Positions 14,511-20,837 of a stretch of DNA of 22,492 nucleotides are shown piece after piece (positions within the stretch are counted from its first letter, which is position 1; the number at the start of each line of letters is the position of its first letter). Source of the stretch: a virus; IMG/VR virus record IMGVR_UViG_3300018405_000067, positions 1-22,492 of that record. The stretch is one strand, 5' to 3'. The notes under the pieces were generated by a model. It had not been told where the DNA came from. It saw only the letters and a list, made by a program, of their open reading frames with translations, and did no database searches. A program made the translations under genes and the position numbers.

Positions 14511-15878
14511 TTAGTCAAATTTCCTAAATTTCTTTTTGCCTTCTTCCGGCGCTGGTGCTGCTGGCAGCCTTTGCGTATCTCTGAACCGACTCATTGCAAG
14601 CTCAGGCTGTAAGAATGTCGATCCAGTCTCACCCATACGGTTTTTCGCCACGATAATCTCAGTCAGCGAATGATCACCCCGGCTACCCTGGTAATCTTCG
14701 TCATACAGAAACAAAATAATATCTGCGGTTTGCTCGATGATTGACGATCCGAGCAGGTTTTTCATTTCTGGACGACCAGCCAGGCCACGGTTAAGCTGTG
14801 ACAAAACTATGATCGGGCATTTCAGTTGCTTGGCCAGCCGCTTTAAGCCCTGAATGTTTTTTGTGATAGTCTCAATAGAGCTATCACTCTGGTTTGTCGG
14901 CTGTATCAGGTGCAGGTAGTCAACAACGATTAAGTCAAGACCGCCCATCTTCATAGCTGTGCGCTTAGCCCGCGCAGAAAGCTCCCCAATCGATTGTCCG
15001 GCCTTATCGTCTATCCTGTAATGCTTCCTGCGGCTTACTATGATTTCTTGCGCCTGTGCGATTCTGGCAACGTCTGCGTTATGGCCTAATGCCTTCCCTG
15101 ATTTGATTTTGTTTAGAAACAAGTTTCCAAGGTTGGAAATAGTCTTTTGCATCAGTTGTTCAGCGCTCATTTCCAAGCTAAAGAACAGCACGTTTTTCGG
15201 CTCTGGATCAAGAAATGCGGCATATTCCGCAAAGTTTAGCGTAAATGTGGTCTTGCCCATCGATGGCGGGGCCGCAACAACAATAACGTCCGGCGCTTGA
15301 AACCCGCTTGTAAACTTGTCGATATTTTCAAAGCCTGAGCTAATGCCTATCATGCCTTTGTCATTGCTGAACGCAGTTTCCATCATCTGAAAAACGTTCG
15401 ACATAACATCAACCGGATCTTTTATATCACCGTCCGATTCATCCTGCCCGATTGCTGAAACATAGCTAAGCGCTTTAGCAAGCCTTTCCTCTGGCTCACC
15501 CGGCCCGGTTATTTCGTTTATAGCATCCATGCAAAACCGCATTGCTTCACGCAGCCTGGAGTTTTCCTTAACTATTTTGGCGTAGTTTTTTACGTTAGCG
15601 TTGCTTGGCGTATTTCGTGAAATCTCGCCAAGATAAGAGAACGAGAAAACAATTTTCAAATTCTCAAGCCTGTTACTCAGCGTAAGGCCGTCAATGTGCA
15701 GATTCAGCTCTGCCATTTCTTTGATTGCTTGCCAGTAAGTCCGGTGTTCTGCTTTGTAAAAATCGTTTGGCGATAAAATCTCAATAGCTTCGATTGACGC
15801 TAGGCTGTCGCTGTAAAGCAATACGCAGCCGATAACAGATTGCTCGGCGTATTCATCGTAAAGGTTATCCATGCTCAT
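14511..15878 (-). CDS. dnaB: Replicative DNA helicase, DnaB family
   Basis: 455 aa, the normal DnaB length. The N-terminal DnaB domain (residues 1-105) starts YDEYAEQSVIGCVLL and includes the pattern FYKAEHRTYWQAIKEM. The RecA-like motor domain (170-455) has Walker A APPSMGKTT (203-211, Lys209), the catalytic Glu in FFSLEMS (Glu236), Walker B LIVVDYLHL (Asp320) and LSQLNRGL. DnaB-type helicases unwind DNA 5' to 3' at the replication fork as hexamers. Its gene follows the DUF1376 initiator, with a 14-base overlap, as in many temperate phages. A second in-frame ATG two codons in is an equal start candidate. The phage would not need host DnaB loading in the lambda way. Confidence 0.93.
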   Translation of the reverse strand: MSMDNLYDEYAEQSVIGCVLLYSDSLASIEAIEILSPNDFYKAEHRTYWQAIKEMAELNLHIDGLTLSNRLENLKIVFSFSYLGEISRNTPSNANVKNYAKIVKENSRLREAMRFCMDAINEITGPGEPEERLAKALSYVSAIGQDESDGDIKDPVDVMSNVFQMMETAFSNDKGMIGISSGFENIDKFTSGFQAPDVIVVAAPPSMGKTTFTLNFAEYAAFLDPEPKNVLFFSLEMSAEQLMQKTISNLGNLFLNKIKSGKALGHNADVARIAQAQEIIVSRRKHYRIDDKAGQSIGELSARAKRTAMKMGGLDLIVVDYLHLIQPTNQSDSSIETITKNIQGLKRLAKQLKCPIIVLSQLNRGLAGRPEMKNLLGSSIIEQTADIILFLYDEDYQGSRGDHSLTEIIVAKNRMGETGSTFLQPELAMSRFRDTQRLPAAPAPEEGKKKFRKFD

Positions 15879-16617
15879 TTTCTAATTGCCACTCCGCTTT
15901 GAATGCCTGCACAAATTCCGGGTTATCTTCCCAGCGCCGTTGATTTAGTAAAGTTGCTGCATGGAGTTTATCGGCTCCAATTTCTTCGCGCTCTATGCAA
16001 TCCATGTGATAACTAAGAATCATATCCACGTTAAACTTGACCTTGCCAGGCGTCTTTCCTTTTAGCAGTTTGAAAAACGCTTTTTGCGCAGGCAGCTTTG
16101 CTTTTTTTGTCGGGTAATTTCTCCAAAACCTTTCAAACTCAGATTGCAAATAGTTGTTTTGCACAGCAGGCGATTCGCCAGAATCGACAAGATCTTCTAA
16201 ATCGGTAATGGGTATCTGGGTATCTAGGTATTGGGTATTGGGTAGCATTGCGTCTGCATCATCTTGGCATTGCGTCTGCAATGCGCTCGCATTTTTAACT
16301 GGTTGATTTTTCCAGCGTTTATCTGCGGCTAATTTTGCTTTGATAGATTTGCTGTAAATCTTAGTCAAAACTGAATCGGCTTTTGCATTAATCCAGCCTT
16401 TATCGCTTAAAGTGAAAAACTCACGCAATACGTTGGCAATGCATTCGCAATGCGTCCGCATACGTATCAGCTTGGCGATCTCTTTAACATCATCTGGAAG
16501 CGGCGACTCGCGCAGGTAATACAGGTCTAACATACGCCGGTATGCCAAGTCCTCCATTTCATCTAAGTGCGCAGTGTCGCGCATATAGTCGCCAATGTTG
16601 AATTGATAGTAATGCAT
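15865..16617 (-). CDS. DUF1376 replication initiator-like protein
   Basis: 250 aa. Residues 1-90 carry the DUF1376 (YdaU-like) winged-helix pattern: MHYYQFNIGDYMRDTAHLDE, then AYRRMLDLYYLRESPLP and DKGWINAKAD. A low-complexity linker with Gln, Asp and Ala (105-150) follows, then a C-terminal helical region (FERFWRNYPTKKAKLPAQKAFFKLL) of the kind that interacts with helicase or DNA. This family sits ahead of helicase or helicase-loader genes in phages and probably binds the origin. A lambda-O-type protein often has its origin inside its own gene; I saw no clear iterons here. Start supported by GAGG about 11 nt upstream. Confidence 0.82.
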   Translation of the reverse strand: MHYYQFNIGDYMRDTAHLDEMEDLAYRRMLDLYYLRESPLPDDVKEIAKLIRMRTHCECIANVLREFFTLSDKGWINAKADSVLTKIYSKSIKAKLAADKRWKNQPVKNASALQTQCQDDADAMLPNTQYLDTQIPITDLEDLVDSGESPAVQNNYLQSEFERFWRNYPTKKAKLPAQKAFFKLLKGKTPGKVKFNVDMILSYHMDCIEREEIGADKLHAATLLNQRRWEDNPEFVQAFKAEWQLENEHG

Positions 16618-16643
16618 AGCTATAATTACCTCGGTTCCTAACT

Positions 16644-16670
16644 GCCCTTGCTTAATAGCGGGGCTTTTTT
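16644..16670 (+). terminator. Terminator-like hairpin, + strand, antisense to the operon
   Basis: GCCC (16644-16647) pairs with GGGC (16661-16664), with an inner GCT/AGC pair and a TAAT loop, followed by six T. It is oriented to stop + strand RNA, but both flanking genes are on the minus strand. Its right end touches the stop of the 16669-16956 gene. Confidence 0.5.
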
Positions 16671-16956
16671 ATTGGCTGCAAACCACCGTTGCGACACTAT
16701 GACCGCACTCTTTTACTGCGTTCATTGCCGAGTCTATAGAGGCAAATTCTCGCACTTTTCTTCTGGCGCTTCTCATTGTTATGCCGCCAACCGGTGAATC
16801 AAAAACAACCTTAAATCGACCTTTTTCAACTTGAACAACCCATGCTTCGAACGTGCCAAACTCTGATGTTGCATTGCCTGAAATGCAGGCCAGAGCCCTT
16901 TTTTCTTCATGTGATAAAATCATGGACTTAATTTCTTCAACCGTCTTTTCTAGCAT
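16669..16956 (-). CDS. First gene of leftward operon, hypothetical (95 aa)
   Basis: Starts at ATG 16956 (MLEKTVEEIKSMILSHEEKR), with GGTG about 9 nt upstream in AAAGGTGAAATAAAG. An ATG at 16992 is in frame but lies inside the -10 of the leftward promoter, so it would not be transcribed. The N-terminal helix is followed by beta strands (GTFEAWVVQVEKGRFKVVFDS). The C-terminal part RRKVREFASIDSAMNAVKECG has the pattern 'VREF.S.D.A...L..G' seen in small phage and plasmid proteins of unknown function. As the first gene after the promoter it could be regulatory; no DNA-binding motif is evident. Confidence 0.68.
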   Translation of the reverse strand: MLEKTVEEIKSMILSHEEKRALACISGNATSEFGTFEAWVVQVEKGRFKVVFDSPVGGITMRSARRKVREFASIDSAMNAVKECGHSVATVVCSQ

Positions 16957-16985
16957 CTTTATTTCACCTTTATTAAAAATAAGTA

Positions 16986-17013
16986 TTGACACTTTAGGCT
17001 AATGTGCTAGATT
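16986..17013 (+). promoter_or_regulatory. Rightward early promoter
   Basis: TTGACA (16986-16991, perfect -35), 16-bp spacer, TAGATT (17008-17013) with an extended -10 TG at 17005-17006. A start near 17020 gives a 36-nt leader up to ATG 17057. It is the best promoter match in the window. CTAAT (16999-17003) and ATTAG (17011-17015) form an inverted repeat across its -10, a candidate operator. Confidence 0.75.
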
Positions 17014-17019
17014 AGTCAA
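16991..17019 (-). promoter_or_regulatory. Leftward replication promoter
   Basis: On the minus strand: TTGACT (17019-17014), 17-bp spacer, TAAAGT (16996-16991). It overlaps the rightward promoter, sharing the outer dyad TTGAC...GTCAA (16986-16990 / 17015-17019). Predicted start near 16984, about 28 nt before ATG 16956. The two promoters face each other and overlap, so RNA polymerase cannot hold both. Confidence 0.6.
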
Positions 17020-17056
17020 CAAGCAAAACGCTTAAACCAACCAAACGGAGTTAAAC

Positions 17057-17383
17057 ATGAAAAAACTAATTTTAGCCGCAGCACTGATTTCTGGCTCAGT
17101 AATGGCGAATGATGGCGAGGCAACTCAAGAGCAAAAGCTGGAGTTCTGCAAGTCACTTAGCCAGATGGCAAGAAGTATTATGGACGCCCGCCAAAGCGGA
17201 GTAGAAATGTCGCAAATGGTGGAAATGGCTATGGATAACGACATGAAGTCAGTAATTCTCCCTGTCGTGAAAATGGCATACGAAGAAAGCCGATACAGCA
17301 CACCAGGTAATCAAGAAAAGTCTATTCAGGATTTCGGCAACCTGGTTTACTCTACCTGCATTAAAGAAACTGGCGCAATCTAA
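17057..17383 (+). CDS. Secreted/periplasmic small protein
   Basis: 108 aa. A clear Sec signal peptide: MKKLILAAALISGSVMA, with likely cleavage after Ala17. The mature part is helical, with Cys31 and a Cys in YSTCIKE near the C-terminus that could form a disulfide in the periplasm. A Met-rich stretch (EMSQMVEMAMDNDMKSV) is unusual. First gene after the strongest promoter; SD ACGGAG, 6 nt before ATG. Likely made early. A role in envelope modification or superinfection control is a guess from export and timing; similar exported proteins of unknown function occur in many phages. Confidence 0.7.
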   Translation: MKKLILAAALISGSVMANDGEATQEQKLEFCKSLSQMARSIMDARQSGVEMSQMVEMAMDNDMKSVILPVVKMAYEESRYSTPGNQEKSIQDFGNLVYSTCIKETGAI

Positions 17384-17405
17384 TCACTAAAAATACGGAG
17401 GTAAC

Positions 17406-17567
17406 ATGAAACCACAACGCAAATTTCTACCCGTCTTTATCATCCTGATTCTAGTCGCTGTAACTATGAACATGGATCACGATGATCAAATGTCACAGCA
17501 AGCGCATTACTGCGAAATGGTAGCAGATGGCATCTGGCCTGCTAAAAACGGAATGGAGTGTAACTAA
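17406..17567 (+). CDS. Small membrane or exported protein (53 aa)
   Basis: MKPQRKFLPVFIILILVAVT (one hydrophobic helix after a basic N-terminus), followed by an acidic, Met-rich region (MNMDHDDQMSQQ) and a Cys pair (HYCEMVADG, GMECN). This fits either a single-pass inner-membrane protein with a periplasmic C-terminal disulfide domain or a signal peptide plus a small secreted domain. SD ACGGAG lies 5 nt before ATG (17395-17400). The stop overlaps the RecT start as TAATG. The pattern YC..V...G.WP...G..C is common in short phage proteins of this type; function unknown. Confidence 0.65.
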   Translation: MKPQRKFLPVFIILILVAVTMNMDHDDQMSQQAHYCEMVADGIWPAKNGMECN

Positions 17568-18448
17568 TGTCTTTACCAGTAATTATCGAAAATCTTAAAC
17601 GTGACCTTGCTGGCGTTAGTCAGTTATTACCGGCTCACGTAAGCTATGAGCGCTTTGTCCAGTCTGCCGCTGTTGCGATTGCAAACAACGCTGGCTTAAT
17701 GGAAGCTGACCCGCAATCAGTTATAAACTCACTTACGCAGTGCGCTAAAGACGGATTGGTGGCAGATAACCGCGAAGCCGCCCTGGTTGTGTTCAGCTCA
17801 AAGCAGGGCAATAACTGGATTAAAAAAGCCCAGTATATGCCAATGGTTGACGGCGTGATGAAACGCGCCCGTCAGTCTGGTGAAATCACGGTTATTGCAA
17901 GCCGGGCCATTTACAAGAACGACCGCTTCCGCGCCTGGATGGATGGTGACGGCGAGCATATTGAGTACGAGCCGACACTGTTCGAGCGCGGGGACATGAT
18001 TGGTGTTTTTGCTTATGCCAAAATGAAAACCGGCGAAATCCAGTTCGAAGTAATGAACATGGACGACATTAACAAGGTTCGCGCGGCATCAAAAACCAGT
18101 GATACCGGGCCGTGGAAAGATTGGTTTGAGGGTATGGCTAAAAAAGCAGTAATGCACCGCCTATGTCGCAGATTGCCAAACAGCGCAGAGTTAATGGAAA
18201 TGCTGGAGCGTGGTCAAATGATGAACTGGCAAGTTGACAATAACCAGGCGGCACCGCAGCAAGAAAAGGTTGTGAACGCATTGCCAGAAATGCCATCGGA
18301 TAAGTGGCTAGAACTTTACCCGCAGTATCAAAGTCTGGTAGAGTCAGGCAAGAAAACGCCTACGGATATTATCAAAGCGGCATCTTCAAAATACATTTTA
18401 ACCGAAGATCAAAAAGAAGCCTTACGGCAGCTAGGAGAGCAACAATGA
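17567..18448 (+). CDS. recT: RecT single-strand annealing protein
   Basis: 293 aa. The family pattern is clear: RFVQSAAVAIANNAGLMEADP, then INSLTQCAKDGLVADNREAALVVF, YMPMVDGVMKRARQSGEI, IYKNDRF and FEGMAKKAVMHRLCRRLP. RecT coats single-stranded DNA and anneals complementary strands in phage recombination. The C-terminal 60 residues (from about 230) are a flexible linker and a helical tip. Overlaps the exonuclease gene by ATGA, the natural partner, as RecE-RecT and Exo-Beta pairs must act together. The SD region holds two GGA elements (ACGGA at 17548, TGGAG at 17554), which could be a CsrA double site. Confidence 0.95.
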   Translation: MSLPVIIENLKRDLAGVSQLLPAHVSYERFVQSAAVAIANNAGLMEADPQSVINSLTQCAKDGLVADNREAALVVFSSKQGNNWIKKAQYMPMVDGVMKRARQSGEITVIASRAIYKNDRFRAWMDGDGEHIEYEPTLFERGDMIGVFAYAKMKTGEIQFEVMNMDDINKVRAASKTSDTGPWKDWFEGMAKKAVMHRLCRRLPNSAELMEMLERGQMMNWQVDNNQAAPQQEKVVNALPEMPSDKWLELYPQYQSLVESGKKTPTDIIKAASSKYILTEDQKEALRQLGEQQ

Positions 18449-20037
18449 AAACAGTAGAGTTAGTTCAAGGCTCACAAGAGTGGCATCAGTTCCGCGCCAC
18501 AAAATTCACAGCATCAGACGCCCCGGCAATGCTTGGGCTTTCTAAATACAAAACGCGCCAGCAGTTACTGCATGAAAAATCCACTGGCTTAGCCGAAGAA
18601 GTGACGCCACAAATGCAGGCGTTATTTGATCGCGGCCATGCAGCAGAGGCAGAAGCCAGGCCGCTGGTCGAGGCTCAAATAGGCCAAGACCTTTACCCGG
18701 TGACTGGCGTATGTGATGAACCAGGCTTAGAGTTTCTGGCGGCATCGTTTGACGGCTTGACCATGTGCGAGACAACAGCCTGGGAGCATAAGCTGTGGAA
18801 TGAAAAGCTGGCGCAGTTCATTTCTGACAACCAAGATTTGCCCGATACGCACTGGCCGCAAGTGGAGCATCAGCTAATCGTTTCTGGCGCGTCTAGCTGT
18901 GTTTTTACGGTGTCTGACGGCACAGCAGAGCGCAAGGTTGACTTGGAATATAAAAGCCAGCCAGAGCGCCGACAGGCGGTTATCAATGGATGGAGTCAGT
19001 TCGCTAAAGACTTGGCCGGTTACGTGCCGGAAGAAAAAGCCGAAAAGATAACCGGCGAAGTGATCAGAGATTTTCCTGCACTAACTTTTGAGTTTAACCG
19101 CACAAGCCTGACTATCCAGTCAAACCTGACGGCGTACAAAGAGGCAGCAACTAACCTGGTTGAGCAGAGCAAAAAGCCGCTTGAATCAGATCAAGACTTT
19201 GCCAACGCTGAATCAATGGTTAAGTTTTTCAAAGCAGCCGAAGATAAGCTGTCAGCGGTTAGTGAGTCGGTAGTTGGTCAAGTTGCCGATATTGATCGCT
19301 TTGTCAAAGACCTAAAGGAAATCAGTGAGTCAATCCGAGCAGCCAGGCTTAATACTGAAAAGCAGGTTAAAACCCGTAAAGAGACGATCAAGCTGGAAAT
19401 CGTACAGGCTGCAAAAACTGATTTGCAGCAATACGCGCTTTCAGTTGAAAAGTCGATAGGCTACCCGTTGCCGCATTTGTCAGCAGACTTTGCTGGAGCC
19501 ATCAAAGGCAAAAAGACCGTCCAAAGCCTGAAAGATGCTTGTTCGGATGAATTGGCGCGGGCGAAAATCGAAGTTGACAGCCAGGCGGCGATCATCAGCA
19601 AAAACGCCGCAATCATTGCCGAGCATGGCAAGAGCTTAAACTTCCTGTTTAACGACTTTACGCAAATTTACCTAAAAGCGCATGACGACTTTTTGTTGCT
19701 AGTGCAGAGCCGGGTTAACGACTACGAGGCTGAGCAGCAACGTAAGGCAGAAGCCGAAAAGCTGCGCCAAGAAGAGCTAAAGCGCCAGCAAGAAGCCGCA
19801 GAGCAGGCCAGAATAGAGCGCGAAGCAATGTACGCGAAAGCGGCAGAGCAGGCAAACCAGCAGCAGTCCGAAACGGTTGCAGCTATCCAGCCAATGCAAA
19901 AGCCTGAATCATTCACCCGCGCTGGCGAAGCTCTAAAAAATGCGCCAGAATCGGTAGCTGTAACGGTAATTTTACCCGCTGATAAACTTAACGAGCTGTC
20001 AGCATTTGCAATCACAATCGGCGCAATTATTAAGTAA
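18445..20037 (+). CDS. YqaJ/lambda Exo-type exonuclease with long C-terminal extension
   Basis: 530 aa from ATG 18445; the frame continues upstream into recT, but that part is shadow. Residues 1-200 are the nuclease: GSQEWHQFRATKFTASDAPAMLG, RGHAAEAEAR (Glu68), AASFDG (Asp103), WEHKLW (Glu114, Lys116) and WPQVEHQL (about 137-143), matching the YqaJ/lambda Exo catalytic set (Glu, Asp, Glu-x-Lys). Such enzymes digest 5' ends to make ssDNA for the annealing protein. The remainder (about 210-530) is a long helical, coiled-coil-rich region with a Glu/Gln-rich stretch (YEAEQQRKAEAEKLRQEELK) and a C-terminal beta segment. Lambda Exo is only 226 aa, so this extension is large; it may hold the annealing protein, SSB or the fork. 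Confidence 0.9.
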   Translation: MKTVELVQGSQEWHQFRATKFTASDAPAMLGLSKYKTRQQLLHEKSTGLAEEVTPQMQALFDRGHAAEAEARPLVEAQIGQDLYPVTGVCDEPGLEFLAASFDGLTMCETTAWEHKLWNEKLAQFISDNQDLPDTHWPQVEHQLIVSGASSCVFTVSDGTAERKVDLEYKSQPERRQAVINGWSQFAKDLAGYVPEEKAEKITGEVIRDFPALTFEFNRTSLTIQSNLTAYKEAATNLVEQSKKPLESDQDFANAESMVKFFKAAEDKLSAVSESVVGQVADIDRFVKDLKEISESIRAARLNTEKQVKTRKETIKLEIVQAAKTDLQQYALSVEKSIGYPLPHLSADFAGAIKGKKTVQSLKDACSDELARAKIEVDSQAAIISKNAAIIAEHGKSLNFLFNDFTQIYLKAHDDFLLLVQSRVNDYEAEQQRKAEAEKLRQEELKRQQEAAEQARIEREAMYAKAAEQANQQQSETVAAIQPMQKPESFTRAGEALKNAPESVAVTVILPADKLNELSAFAITIGAIIK

Positions 20038-20051
20038 CGGAGAAAAATGGA

Positions 20052-20360
20052 ATGAACCAACCATTAGATAAAGGTCGCGTTGCTTTCATCGCGGAAAAGT
20101 ACCAAAGCCAAAACGGTGATAAAAATCGCTACGCAACATTAGGTAGGGCGACAAAATGGCCTGGCGATAACGGCGGGCCTGAAAACGTAACTATCGAGCT
20201 TGACTCTATGCCGATTGGTCACAGTGGACCGCTTAACCTGTTTATCTTTTGGGATAGCCAGCAGCAACAGGCGGCACCGCAGCAACAATACCATCAGCAG
20301 CCGCAGCAGTATCATCAGCAACCACAACAGCAGCCAGGTTACGGCTACCCGCGAAAATAA
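20052..20360 (+). CDS. Conserved phage protein with Q/H-rich tail, in SSB position
   Basis: 102 aa. The first 68 residues form an ordered domain (LDKGRVAFIAEKYQSQNGDKNRYATLGRATKW; NVTIELDSMPIGHSGPLNLFIFWDS) with the look of a small beta barrel. The remainder is low complexity, Gln/His/Pro-rich, with a 21-bp tandem repeat (YHQQPQQ twice) ending GYGYPRK. It follows the exonuclease, where SSB often sits, and the architecture (compact domain plus disordered Gln/Gly-rich tail) is SSB-like. But no acidic tip (DDDIPF type) is present and the fold is not proven. ACGGAG lies 9 nt upstream of ATG 20052; another ATG at 20047 opens a two-codon minigene. Confidence 0.72.
   Translation: MNQPLDKGRVAFIAEKYQSQNGDKNRYATLGRATKWPGDNGGPENVTIELDSMPIGHSGPLNLFIFWDSQQQQAAPQQQYHQQPQQYHQQPQQQPGYGYPRK
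20289..20330 (+). repeat. 21-bp tandem repeat encoding YHQQPQQ x2
   Basis: Two tandem copies of seven codons within the Q/H-rich tail, identical in protein and divergent at several third positions. That implies selection on the peptide or an old slippage event. Further CAG/CAA-rich codons flank it. Confidence 0.7.
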
Positions 20361-20361
20361 C

Positions 20362-20391
20362 ACGGAGGCGGGGCGAAAGCTCCGCGATTTT
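20362..20391 (+). promoter_or_regulatory. Hairpin-bridged (accommodated) ribosome binding site
   Basis: The SD ACGGAG (20362-20367) is 24 nt from the only available start, ATG 20392, too far to act directly. Between them lies GCGGGGC (20368-20374), loop GAAA (20375-20378) and GCTCCGC (20379-20385), a 7-bp stem (one G-U) with a GNRA loop. Folding takes out 18 nt and leaves an effective 6-nt spacing. Phage T4 genes 25 and 38 use the same device. Confidence 0.65.
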
Positions 20392-20580
20392 ATGCGACCA
20401 TTAAAAACAAGAATTGCTAATCTTGAATATAACATCAGGAACGCAAAGCAGGCCTTGCAATATGCGCCAGCAGATGACCGGGCGAGAGAGTTGCGGGAAA
20501 TCGCAAGGATGGAAGAAACTCTGCTTGCTCTGGAAAAGCAGCTTAACCAGGAGGCTAATAATGCTGGTACTAAGTCGTAA
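20392..20580 (+). CDS. Small coiled-coil protein (62 aa)
   Basis: MRPLKTRIANLEYNIRNAKQ, then ALQYAPADDRARELREIARMEETLLALEKQLNQEANNAG. Nearly all helix with heptad-like spacing, probably an antiparallel or dimeric coiled coil. No domain name known. ATG 20392 is the first start codon in frame after the previous gene's stop; the SD lies across a hairpin. Its 3' end overlaps the csrA start by 20 bases, so translation of csrA may be coupled to it. Possible roles such as an accessory recombination factor are only suggested by location. Confidence 0.65.
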   Translation: MRPLKTRIANLEYNIRNAKQALQYAPADDRARELREIARMEETLLALEKQLNQEANNAGTKS

Positions 20581-20752
20581 TATCGGATCATCGGTAATCG
20601 TTGGTGACGGTCAGGACGCTGTGAAAGTAACAGTGATTGACACTAACGGCTACCAGGTTAAACTAGGATTTGAAGCGCCGCGACATATCGCAGTTGACCG
20701 GGAGGAAATCCGCGAAGCCAAAGAAAAGGACGGCATTAAATCCCGAAAATAA
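20561..20752 (+). CDS. csrA: CsrA/RsmA-family RNA-binding translational regulator
   Basis: 63 aa. MLVLSRNIGSSVIVGD, VKVTVIDTNGYQVKLGFEAP and HIAVDREEIREAKE follow the whole CsrA pattern. Leu4, Arg6 and the Arg in VDREEI (Arg47, matching E. coli Arg44), all used in RNA binding, are kept. A 3-residue insertion occurs in the first loop (GDGQDAVKV). CsrA dimers bind GGA-containing RNA, mostly at ribosome binding sites, to block or stabilise mRNA. SD AGGAGG (20549-20554) is strong and GGA-rich, hinting at autoregulation. A phage copy could redirect host carbon and motility control or time phage translation. The C-terminus is basic (GIKSRK). Confidence 0.93.
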   Translation: MLVLSRNIGSSVIVGDGQDAVKVTVIDTNGYQVKLGFEAPRHIAVDREEIREAKEKDGIKSRK

Positions 20753-20765
20753 TTTACTATTTAGT

Positions 20766-20794
20766 ATTGCAATAACGGCAGCGGTGTATTACTA
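20766..20794 (+). promoter_or_regulatory. Weak candidate promoter ahead of 20838
   Basis: TTGCAA (20766-20771), 17-bp spacer, TACTAT (20789-20794), each four of six matches to consensus. The overlapping TGTATTACTATTTACA (20785-20800) is a TGTA...TACA dyad resembling the motifs at 2549 and 10270. It occupies an 85-base gap that is open in frame to the next gene. Uncertain. Confidence 0.3.
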
Positions 20795-20837
20795 TTTACA
20801 CATAGAGCAGCACCGCTCAAAACTACGGAGAGAAAAA

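Noticed and set aside
15865-16617. Origin iterons inside the DUF1376 gene
   Set aside because: Lambda-like origins often lie inside O-type genes, but I found no set of repeated 15-25 bp units here by eye; only GC-rich scattered GCGTCTGCAT-like words occur (16251-16275, 16440-16460), which are too irregular to call.
16957-16992. Longer start (ATG 16992) for the first leftward gene
   Set aside because: Falls within the predicted -10 of its own promoter and has no SD; ATG 16956 does.
18304-18444. Upstream extension of the exonuclease frame
   Set aside because: Lies wholly inside recT in another frame; the true ATG (18445) overlaps the recT stop as ATGA with AGGAG upstream.
20270-20340. CAG/CAA-rich repeats as a possible CRISPR or iteron array
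   Set aside because: In-frame low-complexity codons for a Gln/His tail; no spacers, no regular DNA-level repeat unit beyond two 21-bp copies.
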